The notes under the pieces: generated by a model
Databases searched by the model: none
The model's input: the letters and a program-made list of their open reading frames with translations, nothing else
Told to the model about the DNA's origin: nothing
Translations under genes and position numbers: made by a program
Source: Caulobacteraceae bacterium
GTDB taxonomy: Bacteria > Pseudomonadota > Alphaproteobacteria > Caulobacterales > Aquidulcibacteraceae
Assembly: GCA_016703335.1 (NCBI GenBank)
Contig: JADJCG010000001.1
Location: forward strand, 310,001 to 374,000
DNA length: 64,000 nt
Reading direction: 5' to 3'
Part shown: positions 36,934 to 45,026 of the stretch, in pieces
How the letters are laid out: each line of letters begins with the position of its first letter
Numbering within the stretch: position 1 is the stretch's first letter

Positions 36934-37542
36934 CTATGCGAAGTAGAGGTTCTCTACGTCTACATTGTCGGCCAACGGGCCGCTCTTGGCCTTCAGGGTG
37001 TATTCTGTCCAACGCTCACTCGCTTCGTCGCCAAAATGGATTCGGAACGCATCGTTGAGCGTGGTCCAATGGTCCGTCATCAGCGTGAGATATTCGTCAC
37101 TCGACTTCGACGCGGGATGCTCGATGGCCCCGTGCAAATGCAAGCCGAGATCATTCCCCCATTCTCGCACAAAAAATCGGGAGAGGCGTTTCCGCCTCGA
37201 TCCGGCGTCAGGGCGGGCGAGCTTCTTGTAGACAGCCCGTTCGACGCCATAGATGAAACGGGCAACGCAGGATGTGGCCTGCTCGCAAGAGATTCTCGGT
37301 CGCCAACCCTTGATCGCCGTATCGACGTGCTGCCGCACGACCAAGGTTACGGGGATTGATCCCGCTGGCATCCGCGCCAGAAACACCGGGTAGGCTTCCC
37401 GGAGTTGGTGGCTGCGCTGCCTGAACTCTGCATCTTCACGATCTTTAGTGGCTAGCTTCCGATCCGACTTCCAGTCCGGGGATATGTTCACGGGCGATAG
37501 TCCCGCGCTTCGCTGTGTTCGCGAGCGCATCCAACCGTTCAA
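36934..37542 (-). CDS. possible HUH-type replication/relaxase protein
   Basis: About 202 residues; the start is uncertain because the upstream gene overlaps. Features: ARFIYGVERAVYKKLARP, then a strand with a His-hydrophobic-His pair, NDLGLHLHGAIEHP, and near the end SERWTEYTLKAKSGPL, where Tyr followed three residues later by Lys resembles the nucleophile helix of HUH endonucleases. Rep-like proteins with this order occur in integrative elements and inoviruses. With the AlpA-like gene and integrase around it, a role in island replication or transfer is a reasonable inference, not a firm call. Confidence 0.5.
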   Translation of the reverse strand: MNGWMRSRTQRSAGLSPVNISPDWKSDRKLATKDREDAEFRQRSHQLREAYPVFLARMPAGSIPVTLVVRQHVDTAIKGWRPRISCEQATSCVARFIYGVERAVYKKLARPDAGSRRKRLSRFFVREWGNDLGLHLHGAIEHPASKSSDEYLTLMTDHWTTLNDAFRIHFGDEASERWTEYTLKAKSGPLADNVDVENLYFA

Positions 37543-37691
37543 CGTCCTCGACGGAGTAACGAACCCGCCCCGATTTTTCGGAAGGGCGGGCCGCGTCCAT
37601 CACTTCGCCAATTTGCCAACGTGCGAGCATCCAACGACAGATAGTCGCTGCATTCAGATGGCGTGAGCAGCGCGGATGGTGTCTTTATCAT
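37445..37691 (-). CDS. AlpA/excisionase-like HTH protein (one frameshift)
   Basis: From the ATG at 37691: MIKTPSALLTPSECSDYLSL, then LDARTLANWRSDGRGPPFRK, the helix-turn-helix plus wing of MerR-like excisionases. A G-run indel near 37575 shifts the frame; it resumes with GRVRYSVEDVERLDAL, the usual RVRY strand, and ends at 37445. About 82 residues. Such proteins direct excision or act as transcription factors for the integrase. GAGGTAGA upstream is a plausible ribosome site. Confidence 0.7.
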
Positions 37692-37826
37692 TCTACCTCT
37701 TTTAAGTTTGTGCCTTCTCCTATTTAGTCACCGCGACGCTGGCTTGGTCGAACGCACCTTGCGTTGTGGCTGCACCGTTCCGCCGGGCCGCCTCGCTCTT
37801 GGGCTCCCCGTGCCATCATCGCCTCT

Positions 37827-38819
37827 TCAAGTCGTGATGACAGGAACATCCGCCCGCGTATCCTCGCTGATGTATCGAGACGCAATGTTCTGCAGGCTGG
37901 CTGGACCACCCCATCAACTGCGCGACATCCGCGATGCTGACGCCTGCATTCAGGAACATCGTCGCAGCCGTGCCTCTTAAGTCGTGGAAGTGCTTAGCCG
38001 ACGCGGAGCTTTTCTTCTTGAGCTTGTTCCATGATGACGCGAAGCCGCCATCGGACCAACCCTTTCCGCGTGAGTTCGTCAGCACGAACTCCGAGCGACG
38101 CGGGATGGACTGCAAGACTTTACGCAGGCGCGGATAGAGCGGGATCGATACCAGGGTCTTGAAGCGGCTCTTGCTGGGTGTGAACTCGAATGCGATTGTC
38201 GGAGATGGCTGACCACTTCAAATCCAACAGGTCGCCTCTGCGCAAGCCGTCAGGCAAGCCAACTCAACGGCCACATCGTTCTTTGACCGAAAGCCCGCAG
38301 TGCTTCGATCTCGCTCGCATCCCAGATGATCGTTGATCGATCACCGTTGTATAAGCGATCCAGGTCAGAGCAGTAGTGGCGCTGAATCTTGCCCTTTTGG
38401 GCCGCGAACGACAGCAAGCGCGAGAGCACTTGGATAGCATAGTCTGCGGTTCTTTCGGCGTGGCCCCATTGTGATCGCCACGAAGCAACGCGAGCCTTGC
38501 ACTCATGCGTTTCAAACGCGGCCAGTCGAACTTCACCGAAATCCCGTTCGATGATGTTCAGCCATCGCTTCCACTGCTTCTGCGTCGAGGGTGACGTTCT
38601 CTTAAAGCGAACGTCGGCGCGATACTCGGCACAGAGGGCAGATATGTTGTCCTTGCGGACTGCGAGTTTATCTTCAACGTGTGCGCGGAAGCCCGGCATC
38701 GAATGCCGGTGTGTTAGGCACTGTGGATGCGTCGGCGACCCGACCATCCTTGTGATAGTGATAGACCTTACCTTTGCAGTCTTCTTGGCGGTCAACTTAC
38801 TCACCACGGATTGTCCCAT
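37827..38819 (-). pseudogene. tyrosine-type site-specific integrase, multiply frameshifted
   Basis: Fragments in order: an N-terminal region (another frame gives KVYHYHKDGRVADAST near 38720), a core-binding domain (PSTQKQWKRWLNIIERDFGE), then catalytic pieces: GLRRGDLLDLKWSAIS (first Arg), KSRFKTLVSIPLYPRL, HFHDLRGTAATMFLNAG (His and second Arg) and, after a shift near 37900, SLQNIASRYISEDTR with the Tyr nucleophile. At least five shifts lie near 38720, 38275, 38250, 38180 and 37900. All catalytic residues survive, so the gene may be intact in the cell. It is the enzyme expected to have integrated the island at tRNA-Gly. Confidence 0.8.
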
Positions 38820-39013
38820 GCTAACCAGGGTGATTGCTCTCTGGGGGAAATGCGGGCGACGAGTTCGGAGAGGAACAGTTGGCCGCTTGGGCTAATCTGT
38901 GAGAGGCAGGCTTCCACTGGAACGCCGCAGCGGACCAGTGCATGGACTGTCTCTTGGATGATCTTCGAGGTTGGATATTTGGCGCGAATGCGTTTGGCAC
39001 GTTGATCGTGCAT
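38801..39013 (-). CDS. hypothetical small protein upstream of the integrase
   Basis: 70 residues from the ATG at 39013 (MHDQRAKRIRAKYPTSKII), overlapping the integrase start by 19 bases. The amphipathic helix EVHALVRCGVPVEACLSQ-like stretch is plausible protein, but no family is recognised and the coding potential is uncertain. Confidence 0.35.
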   Translation of the reverse strand: MHDQRAKRIRAKYPTSKIIQETVHALVRCGVPVEACLSQISPSGQLFLSELVARISPREQSPWLAWDNPW

Positions 39014-39310
39014 AAGGAATGACTCCCTGGTTATGTTGTTATGGGGATGTCACAGGCGTCCGCGCGGCAAAGTGTGCAGCCGAACGGCGCTTATCATAAT
39101 AAAAGTGAACGCTGATCTCGGCGCGACGCGGGGCGTCTTTGCTCATCAATCAACGTCATCCAGTATACACGAAGGGTCAACGAAACTCAAGTGTTCGTTG
39201 CAATCATCGAGAGGTTTTTTGAACGCGAGTATTGAAAACGGAAAGTGTGAATTCCGAAATCATTTTGAATCGCGTTGCAGCGTTTGAAGTAACGCGAAGA
39301 TCAACTAAAA

Positions 39311-39321
39311 TGATCGAGTGA
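39311..39321 (+). repeat. 11-nt direct repeat, copy 1
   Basis: TGATCGAGTGA; second copy at 39346-39356. Spacing of 35 bases is close to three helical turns plus a few bases, compatible with protein binding on nearby faces. Confidence 0.4.
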
Positions 39322-39345
39322 AGCGCTTCACGAATGCACCGCAAG

Positions 39346-39356
39346 TGATCGAGTGA
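39346..39356 (+). repeat. 11-nt direct repeat, copy 2
   Basis: TGATCGAGTGA, identical to 39311-39321. Confidence 0.4.
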
Positions 39357-39494
39357 TCGTAAGTTCTTCCGCGCGAGCGAAAACCGGAAGAAAACCGCTT
39401 GAAGCAACGCGCGGCAATCTCCGCGAAAACCGTGCGGTTGATAACCGCCAACCCACTGGCAAATCACGCTCTACGCCCATGGCCCGTCAGCTTT

Positions 39495-39564
39495 GCGGGC
39501 GTAGTTCAGAGGTAGAACGTCAGCTTCCCAAGCTGAATGTCCAGTTCGATCCCCCGCCGCTCCA
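39495..39564 (+). tRNA. tRNA-Gly (anticodon CCC), 3' half imperfect; right attachment site
   Basis: The 5' half is canonical: acceptor GCGGGCG, a D arm closed by GTTC and GAAC, anticodon stem TCAGC/GCTGA with loop TTCCCAA giving anticodon CCC. The 3' half keeps GTTCGATC and the terminal CTCCA but is 70 nt in total instead of about 74: the T stem does not pair and the acceptor 3' strand reads CGCCGC where CGCCCGC is needed. Either several bases were lost in the consensus or the gene is damaged. The first 37 bases are the right island repeat. Confidence 0.75.
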
Positions 39565-39565
39565 A

Positions 39566-41704
39566 TTAGCGCAACCCGAAGCGGCTTAGCGTCGGTGTCA
39601 ACATCTGAATCGGCGTTGCATTGGGCCTCCGCTGGGGGCAGGGCGGGGCCGGGGGAGGCGCCCCCGATAAGTCGCCGCCTTCGCCGCCCGTGTCCGCAAA
39701 ATCCGTGAGCACGCCGTTGACGCGCACGCGGAGCGGTTCGGTCGCTATCGGCATGCGCAGGATGGCGCGGTAGGCGCCGTTCATGACCAGTCGCGCGCGA
39801 ATGATGTGCTCACCGCCCTCTTGCGTCACGCTGATCTCTTGAAGCTCGGGCGGCGCAATTTGCTCGACAGGCGCCGGCGTGGCCCAGGTGTCGAAGCGAT
39901 CACCGGGCAGAATTGTCTCCGGCTCGAACGCGCCGGCGAGACTTTGCGGCAGTTCGCGTTCGGCGGAGCCAGCGAGCACGCGCGCTTGGTTATCAGTCGT
40001 GTTCAAAAAATAAGTGATGTTCAGTGACCGCGGGCGCGCATCCGACATACTTGGCGCAATCGCGGAGAGGACGATGCTCAAAGCGAGCGCTGCCGTCGTG
40101 ACCGCCGCCAATTCGCGCCAGCGGCCTTCGCCGCGTGCTTGCGCGATAAGTCCAAGGCACGGCAGCAACACCAGAGCCGCGATGATCGCAAAGGCGAACG
40201 GCATCTCGAAGCCAAGCGCCAATTCGATCAAGAACAGCAGCGGCCCCCAGATTGCGATGGTGATGAGCGCGGCGATCCACGCGCCAACGCTCTGAGCCGG
40301 CTTCCACACAAAAGCCGTGAGCGCGCCTGCCGCGAAGGCGGCTGAGGGGATGGCGAAGAGGATCGAGATGCCGGGCAGAATGATCGAGAGTCCACCGCCT
40401 ATCATTGCAAACAAGAGCATCGCCGCCGCGCCGGTTTGTTCCGCCGAACGATTGCCGCGCATCGCGAGCAGCGCCAACACCGCAGCAAAGAATGCCGAGA
40501 GCATACACCACGCGCGCGCAGGCTCCGGCGTCGCGAACCCGTAGTCCGCGCCGGGACGCAAGACGCTGAAGCCAAAGCCGACAGCGAAGGACACCGCAGC
40601 CGCGATCGCGATCAAACCCAGAGGCGCGGCCAGCGCGCTCCATCGGCCCTGCGCTCCGGTTCGCCAGAACGCGAACGCCGCTATCAAACCCGAGATCGCG
40701 AGCACAATTTGCGCCACCCAAGATGGCGCCACGACGAACACGCGCGAGGCAATGTCGGTATAGACCATAGGCGTCGCGACGTCCGGGTCGCTCTCGCGCG
40801 CTAAGCGGTTTATGACTGAGAGCGCGACATCACCCATGTGCTGCACGCTGCGCAGATCCTGCGACTCAATCGAATCTTGCGGGGTGTGATAATCTTCAAG
40901 CCCATCGAGCACGGCGATGTTGAGGATATCGAGCCCCGGCCGTGTCAGCGCGGTGACATCGCTTGAGTTAGACAGCAGCGCATAGACATCTGCCATCACC
41001 GAGTTTGCGATCGGTCGCGGTGCAGCGCTGAACGCTGTTGCCGCATCGGCGTTCGGCTGGTTCGATTCAAAGAAAATCGCCGGCCCGCGAGAGCCGCGCG
41101 CTTCAAGATTCACCAGAGCCTCGACGGACTCCATCAGCGGATCATCGTTCGCGATCGAATAGGCGCCGAGCAAACCTGGCTCCTCCCCGTCACTGAACAG
41201 GAAGATCACGCGCCGCGTCAGGTGCTCTTGCGAAAGCATCCGCGCGATCTCGAGCCATACCGAGACGCCGATGCCGTCATCGCTGGCTCCCGGCGCCGCA
41301 GGCACTGAATCATAGTGCGCCGCTGCCAGTATAGCCGGTCCGCTCTCCGGCCCGACGCTGAAGATGATGTTGCGGACGCGCGCGCAATCTACCAAGGGGC
41401 CGCGCGGTTGTGGGCGGCATGCGAACGTATCGCGGACTTCCGGCTCAAACCCGAGCGCAACAATCTCGTTCAGCAGCCTGTCGCGCGCATCATCCAGTGC
41501 AGCGCTGTCGACCGGATGCGGCGCGCCATCGCCCAGGAAGCGCACAAGACGCACGCGCGCTGCTTGCGCGTCGAACTGGCCCGGCGCGTTTTGGGTGCGC
41601 ACCGGATCGGGCGTCAGCGCCAGGCCCGCAAACATCATCGCGACGAAGAGCGACGCCAACAGCGCCAGCGCGCCAAGCCACCGTGCAGAGAAGAACGACA
41701 TCAT
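39566..41704 (-). CDS. M28 family membrane metallopeptidase
   Basis: 712 residues. An N-terminal helix (WLGALALLASLFVAMMFAGL) is followed by an aminopeptidase domain: AILAAAHYDSVPAAPGASDDG holds the first His and bridging Asp, FLFSDGEEPGLLGAYS the catalytic and ligand Glu, and EDYHTPQDS the last His. From about residue 340 there are eight or so membrane helices and a C-terminal soluble domain. The layout resembles ERMP1/Fxna-type M28 proteases. It probably trims peptides at the outer face of the inner membrane. Its stop lies two bases beyond the tRNA-Gly 3' end. Confidence 0.9.
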   Translation of the reverse strand: MMSFFSARWLGALALLASLFVAMMFAGLALTPDPVRTQNAPGQFDAQAARVRLVRFLGDGAPHPVDSAALDDARDRLLNEIVALGFEPEVRDTFACRPQPRGPLVDCARVRNIIFSVGPESGPAILAAAHYDSVPAAPGASDDGIGVSVWLEIARMLSQEHLTRRVIFLFSDGEEPGLLGAYSIANDDPLMESVEALVNLEARGSRGPAIFFESNQPNADAATAFSAAPRPIANSVMADVYALLSNSSDVTALTRPGLDILNIAVLDGLEDYHTPQDSIESQDLRSVQHMGDVALSVINRLARESDPDVATPMVYTDIASRVFVVAPSWVAQIVLAISGLIAAFAFWRTGAQGRWSALAAPLGLIAIAAAVSFAVGFGFSVLRPGADYGFATPEPARAWCMLSAFFAAVLALLAMRGNRSAEQTGAAAMLLFAMIGGGLSIILPGISILFAIPSAAFAAGALTAFVWKPAQSVGAWIAALITIAIWGPLLFLIELALGFEMPFAFAIIAALVLLPCLGLIAQARGEGRWRELAAVTTAALALSIVLSAIAPSMSDARPRSLNITYFLNTTDNQARVLAGSAERELPQSLAGAFEPETILPGDRFDTWATPAPVEQIAPPELQEISVTQEGGEHIIRARLVMNGAYRAILRMPIATEPLRVRVNGVLTDFADTGGEGGDLSGAPPPAPPCPQRRPNATPIQMLTPTLSRFGLR

Positions 41705-41771
41705 CCCGCGGCTCTAACATCGAACCGCGGCAAGCGCACCTCGTGCGCAATTTAGGCGTGTTCGAGCCCGA

Positions 41772-43100
41772 TTAACGGCCGCGAAGCTGGTCGTTATCTT
41801 CGATGAGGCCGCCCGAGCCGGCCGGAATGTCCAGCGTGCCAACCGCGGCCAGCATCTGACGCTCGGCGACAACCAGGTCGCGCTCGGCTTGCGCCAGCGC
41901 GAGGCGCGCGGTGAGCAGATCGGCTTCCTGGTCCAGCACTTCGACGGTCGAACGCAGACCGGTTTCTTGTTCGAGCCGCACGCCTTCGTACGCGAGTTCA
42001 GCCGCTTCCACCTGTTCGCGCGCCGACTGGACGGCGGAGCGCGCACTGGCGAGACCAGTCCAAGCGTTGGTGACCACCTCCTGCACCGAACGCTGCGTCG
42101 CCGCGAGATCGAGATTCGAAGCAGAACGCAGGGCGCGTTGCTGGCGCGTGCGTGAGCGAATGAGGCCACCTTGGAAGAGCGGCACTGATAGGCGAACGCC
42201 GACCGTGTCGTTCGAGCTTTCCGACAGATCATCGTCGAAATCGGCGCCCTGCGAGAAGCCGGCCTCGGCGGTGACGTTCAAGCGGCCTTGCGCGGCAGCA
42301 GAAGCGACGTTGGCGTCGGCCAAGCGCGTGTCGGCCTGAGCGCTGATCAAAGTCGGGTTGTTGTCGACGGCAGTCGAAAGCGCGTTGTCGAGATCCATCG
42401 GCAGACCGGTTGCGGCCGGCGGGACTTGAAGATCTGACGGCGGACGACCAACCAAGCGGCGATACGCTTCAACGGAGGCGGCCATAGCGCCTTGCGCTTG
42501 CACGAGTTGCGTGCGCGCTTGCGCGTAGCGGGCCTGAGCTTGCGCAACGTCCGTGCGTGTCACCACGCCGGCATCGAACTGCGCCTGCGCGTATTCGAGC
42601 AATCGCTGAAGATTGGCGACGGTCGTCTCGCGCGCCGTAACCACGGCCTGGGCTTGGCGGACGTTTGCATAAGCAGTCGTCACATCCAGCAGCAGCGATT
42701 GGCGGGCGCCTTCATAATCAGCGGTCGCGCCGGCAATCTGCGCGCGGGCGGCGCGGGTTGAAGCGAGCACGCGGCCCGAGCCAAACAGCAATTGCGAAAT
42801 GTTGGCCGAGCTCGACCACGTTTCGGTGCGGCCATCGTCCGGCGTCAGCGGATCTTCGAAGTCGCGGTCAGCGGCGTTTGCTGAAGCCGACAGCGAAATC
42901 TGCGGCAGTGCTGCCGACAAGGCTTGCGGCAAAGCTTCACGCGTCGCGCGCAGACGCTGACGTTGCGCAGCGAGCGTCGGATTTGACTCCTGCGCCGAGG
43001 TCATCGCCTCGCCGAGCGTGTCAGCTTGCGCTGTTCCGATTGCGGCGCTCAGGGCAGCCAGAGAAACGATCAACGTACGCATCAAGGACTTCTTCCTCAT
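41772..43100 (-). CDS. TolC family outer-membrane efflux protein
   Basis: About 442 residues from the ATG at 43100, which overlaps the MacB stop as ATGA. Signal peptide LIVSLAALSAAIGTAQAD; then two TolC repeats of long helices and strands (TLAAQRQRLRATREALPQAL, TAYANVRQAQAVVTARETTV, and in the second half LDLAATQRSVQEVVTNAW). It forms the trimeric outer-membrane channel through which the MacA-MacB pump exports substrate. Last gene of a four-gene operon. Confidence 0.93.
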   Translation of the reverse strand: MRKKSLMRTLIVSLAALSAAIGTAQADTLGEAMTSAQESNPTLAAQRQRLRATREALPQALSAALPQISLSASANAADRDFEDPLTPDDGRTETWSSSANISQLLFGSGRVLASTRAARAQIAGATADYEGARQSLLLDVTTAYANVRQAQAVVTARETTVANLQRLLEYAQAQFDAGVVTRTDVAQAQARYAQARTQLVQAQGAMAASVEAYRRLVGRPPSDLQVPPAATGLPMDLDNALSTAVDNNPTLISAQADTRLADANVASAAAQGRLNVTAEAGFSQGADFDDDLSESSNDTVGVRLSVPLFQGGLIRSRTRQQRALRSASNLDLAATQRSVQEVVTNAWTGLASARSAVQSAREQVEAAELAYEGVRLEQETGLRSTVEVLDQEADLLTARLALAQAERDLVVAERQMLAAVGTLDIPAGSGGLIEDNDQLRGR

Positions 43101-44332
43101 TCCCGCCGCAGCGCCTCGATCGGATCGAGTTTCGCTGCGCGCCATGCGGGGTACGCGCCAAACACGACCCCGACCAATCCAGAAAAGGCGATCGCCAACC
43201 CAGCATTTAAAGGCGACACCACCAATGGCAGGTTAAATAGTGTTGTCATGCCCCAGGCGCCAGCAACGCCAATAACTAACCCGATAATCCCTCCCGCGAC
43301 GGAAAGCGTCACGGCCTCCAAGCCAAACTGATGAAGAATGTCTGACTGCCTCGCCCCTAAGGCTTTGCGCAGACCGATCTCGCGTGTGCGTTCTGTGACA
43401 CTCACCAGCATGATGTTCATGATGCCGATACCACCGACGAGCAGCGAAACAGCGGAAATTCCCCCCAAAAGGGCAGTGAATACGCCTGTTGTTTGCGCCA
43501 TCGTCTCGCTGATCGAACTCAGGTTCTGAACCGTAAAATCGTCTTCGCCTTCACGCGTACGGTGACGTTGGCGCAGTGTGTTCTCGACGTCTTCCTGCAA
43601 ACGGCTGAGCACATCCTCGCTCTGCGCCTTCACCGAAATCTGACTGACTGTGTCGCCGCGCCCACGCCGCCCGGCGATGCGGCGCTTAACAGTCGATAAC
43701 GGCGCGAGGACGATATCGTCCTGGTCCTGAAAGCCTGACTGCCCTTTTGATTCCAGAACACCAATGACTTCGTAAGTGCCGCCGTTCATGCGCACGGTCT
43801 GGCCTACGGGATCCATGTTCGGAAACAGGTTTATCGCGACCGTATTGCCGAGCACGATGACGCGGCGCGCTTGGCGCTCCTCGGTTTCATCGAACATGCG
43901 GCCTTGTGCAATGTTCCAGTCGCGCGCGATCAAGAAGTCCGGCGTGACGCCGTTCACTTCAGGGTTCCAGTTGGCGCCGTTCGCAATCACTTGCGCACGT
44001 GCGCGCTGCGATGGCGCGACAACGGCAACGTTTTCGAGCTGCGCGATGGCGGCAGCATCGTCGAGCGTGAGCGAGTCGAAGCCGCCGCCAGCGCCAGCCT
44101 GCCCGCGCACACCGCCGCCGCCGCGCATGGCGCCCGGCACGACGATAAGCAAGTTCGAGCCTAAGCTTGCGATTGAACGCTCCACTTGCGCTTGCGCGCC
44201 GGAACCAAGGGCCACCATCGCAACAACCGAGGCAACGCCGATAATAACACCGAGCGCAGTGAGCGCCGAACGCATTGGGTTAGCGCGCAGCGCGCGCCCT
44301 GCACTGGAGATAAGATCAGACGTTCGCATCAT
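43097..44332 (-). CDS. MacB-type ABC transporter permease
   Basis: 411 residues from the ATG at 44332, with GGAG eight bases upstream; it overlaps the ATPase end by 17 bases. N-terminal helix SALTALGVIIGVASVVAMVA, a large periplasmic MacB domain (GSGAQAQVERSIASLGSNLL, VVAPSQRARAQVIANGANW, VIVLGNTVAINLFP) and three C-terminal FtsX helices (VSLLVGGIGIMNIMLVSVTE, REIGLRKALGARQSDIL). MacB pumps use mechanotransmission to push substrates from the periplasm through TolC. Substrate unknown (macrolide, peptide or lipid-like). Confidence 0.93.
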   Translation of the reverse strand: MMRTSDLISSAGRALRANPMRSALTALGVIIGVASVVAMVALGSGAQAQVERSIASLGSNLLIVVPGAMRGGGGVRGQAGAGGGFDSLTLDDAAAIAQLENVAVVAPSQRARAQVIANGANWNPEVNGVTPDFLIARDWNIAQGRMFDETEERQARRVIVLGNTVAINLFPNMDPVGQTVRMNGGTYEVIGVLESKGQSGFQDQDDIVLAPLSTVKRRIAGRRGRGDTVSQISVKAQSEDVLSRLQEDVENTLRQRHRTREGEDDFTVQNLSSISETMAQTTGVFTALLGGISAVSLLVGGIGIMNIMLVSVTERTREIGLRKALGARQSDILHQFGLEAVTLSVAGGIIGLVIGVAGAWGMTTLFNLPLVVSPLNAGLAIAFSGLVGVVFGAYPAWRAAKLDPIEALRRE

Positions 44333-45026
44333 GGCGCGCACTCCGATCGTTCAACTCATCTGAAACAATGTGACCATCACGCATTTCGATCGTCCGCTTG
44401 GTCGCGCGTGCCACATCATGGTCATGGGTCACGATCACGATCGTCGCCCCTTCCTTATTGAGCTGACTAAACAGCCCAAGGATTTCGATCCCCGTATTGG
44501 TATCAAGCGCGCCCGTCGGCTCGTCCGCCAAGATCAGCGCCGGCTGCCCCGCAAGCGCACGCGCGATCGCAACACGCTGCTGTTGGCCGCCTGAAAGCTG
44601 CGTCGGCCGGTGGCCCATGCGTTCGCCTAGACCCACACGCTGCAGCAACGCCGCGGCGCGTTCGTGACGCTCCTTCGGCAATACGCCCCCGTAGATCATC
44701 GGCAGCTCGACATTCTCCAGCGCCGTCAGGCGCGGCAGCAGATTGAAGCTCTGAAACACAAAGCCAATCGTCTGATTGCGGAAGACGGCGAGATCGTCAT
44801 CGCTCATTTCGCCGATGTCGTTGCCGGCGATGGTAATCCCACCGCTCGATGGCGTGTCGAGGCCGCCGAGTATGTTCATCAGCGTCGACTTACCCGAGCC
44901 CGACGGGCCGACGATGGCGCAGTAGTCGCGCTGCGGGATCGCGAAGCTCACACCCGCGAGCGCATGCACCGTCTCATCGCCCATGCGATAGAGCTTGGTC
45001 AGGTTGTTGGCTTCGATTAGGGCCAT
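44316..45026 (-). CDS. ABC transporter ATP-binding protein of the MacB type
   Basis: 236 residues. Walker A VGPSGSGKSTLMN, Q-loop FVFQSFNLLPRL, signature QLSGGQQQRVAIARAL, Walker B ALILADEPTGALD and the switch His in IVIVTHDHDVAR. The LolD/MacB subgroup is suggested by the ELPMIYGG segment. It drives the permease encoded immediately downstream. Its start overlaps the adaptor gene end by 10 bases, so the operon is tightly coupled. Confidence 0.95.
   Translation of the reverse strand: MALIEANNLTKLYRMGDETVHALAGVSFAIPQRDYCAIVGPSGSGKSTLMNILGGLDTPSSGGITIAGNDIGEMSDDDLAVFRNQTIGFVFQSFNLLPRLTALENVELPMIYGGVLPKERHERAAALLQRVGLGERMGHRPTQLSGGQQQRVAIARALAGQPALILADEPTGALDTNTGIEILGLFSQLNKEGATIVIVTHDHDVARATKRTIEMRDGHIVSDELNDRSARHDANV

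Larger units (their letters stand above)
39014..39494. other. non-coding AT-richer end of the island, possible integrase arm sites
   Basis: About 480 bases with no credible gene. It lies between the integrase side of the island and the intact tRNA, where arm-type sites for integrase and excisionase are expected. It contains the 11-nt direct repeat TGATCGAGTGA twice, 35 bases apart. Confidence 0.55.
32344..39531. mobile_element. genomic island integrated at tRNA-Gly(CCC)
   Basis: A 7.2-kb region flanked by identical 37-nt direct repeats of the first half of tRNA-Gly (32344-32380 and 39495-39531). Inside are a tyrosine integrase, an AlpA-like protein, a possible HUH endonuclease, a serine recombinase, a protein with a HEPN-like motif and several small membrane proteins; no core genes. 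The repeat ends in the anticodon loop, a known crossover position for tyrosine integrases. Confidence 0.85.

Noticed and set aside
36672..37058. A 128-residue plus-strand frame in the island
   Set aside because: Low-complexity Arg/Ser composition, and half of it lies antisense to the possible HUH gene.
37827..38819. The integrase as a decayed relic
   Set aside because: All catalytic residues survive in one frame or another, and similar indels occur in essential genes, so decay cannot be told from sequence error; listed as interrupted without claiming loss of function.
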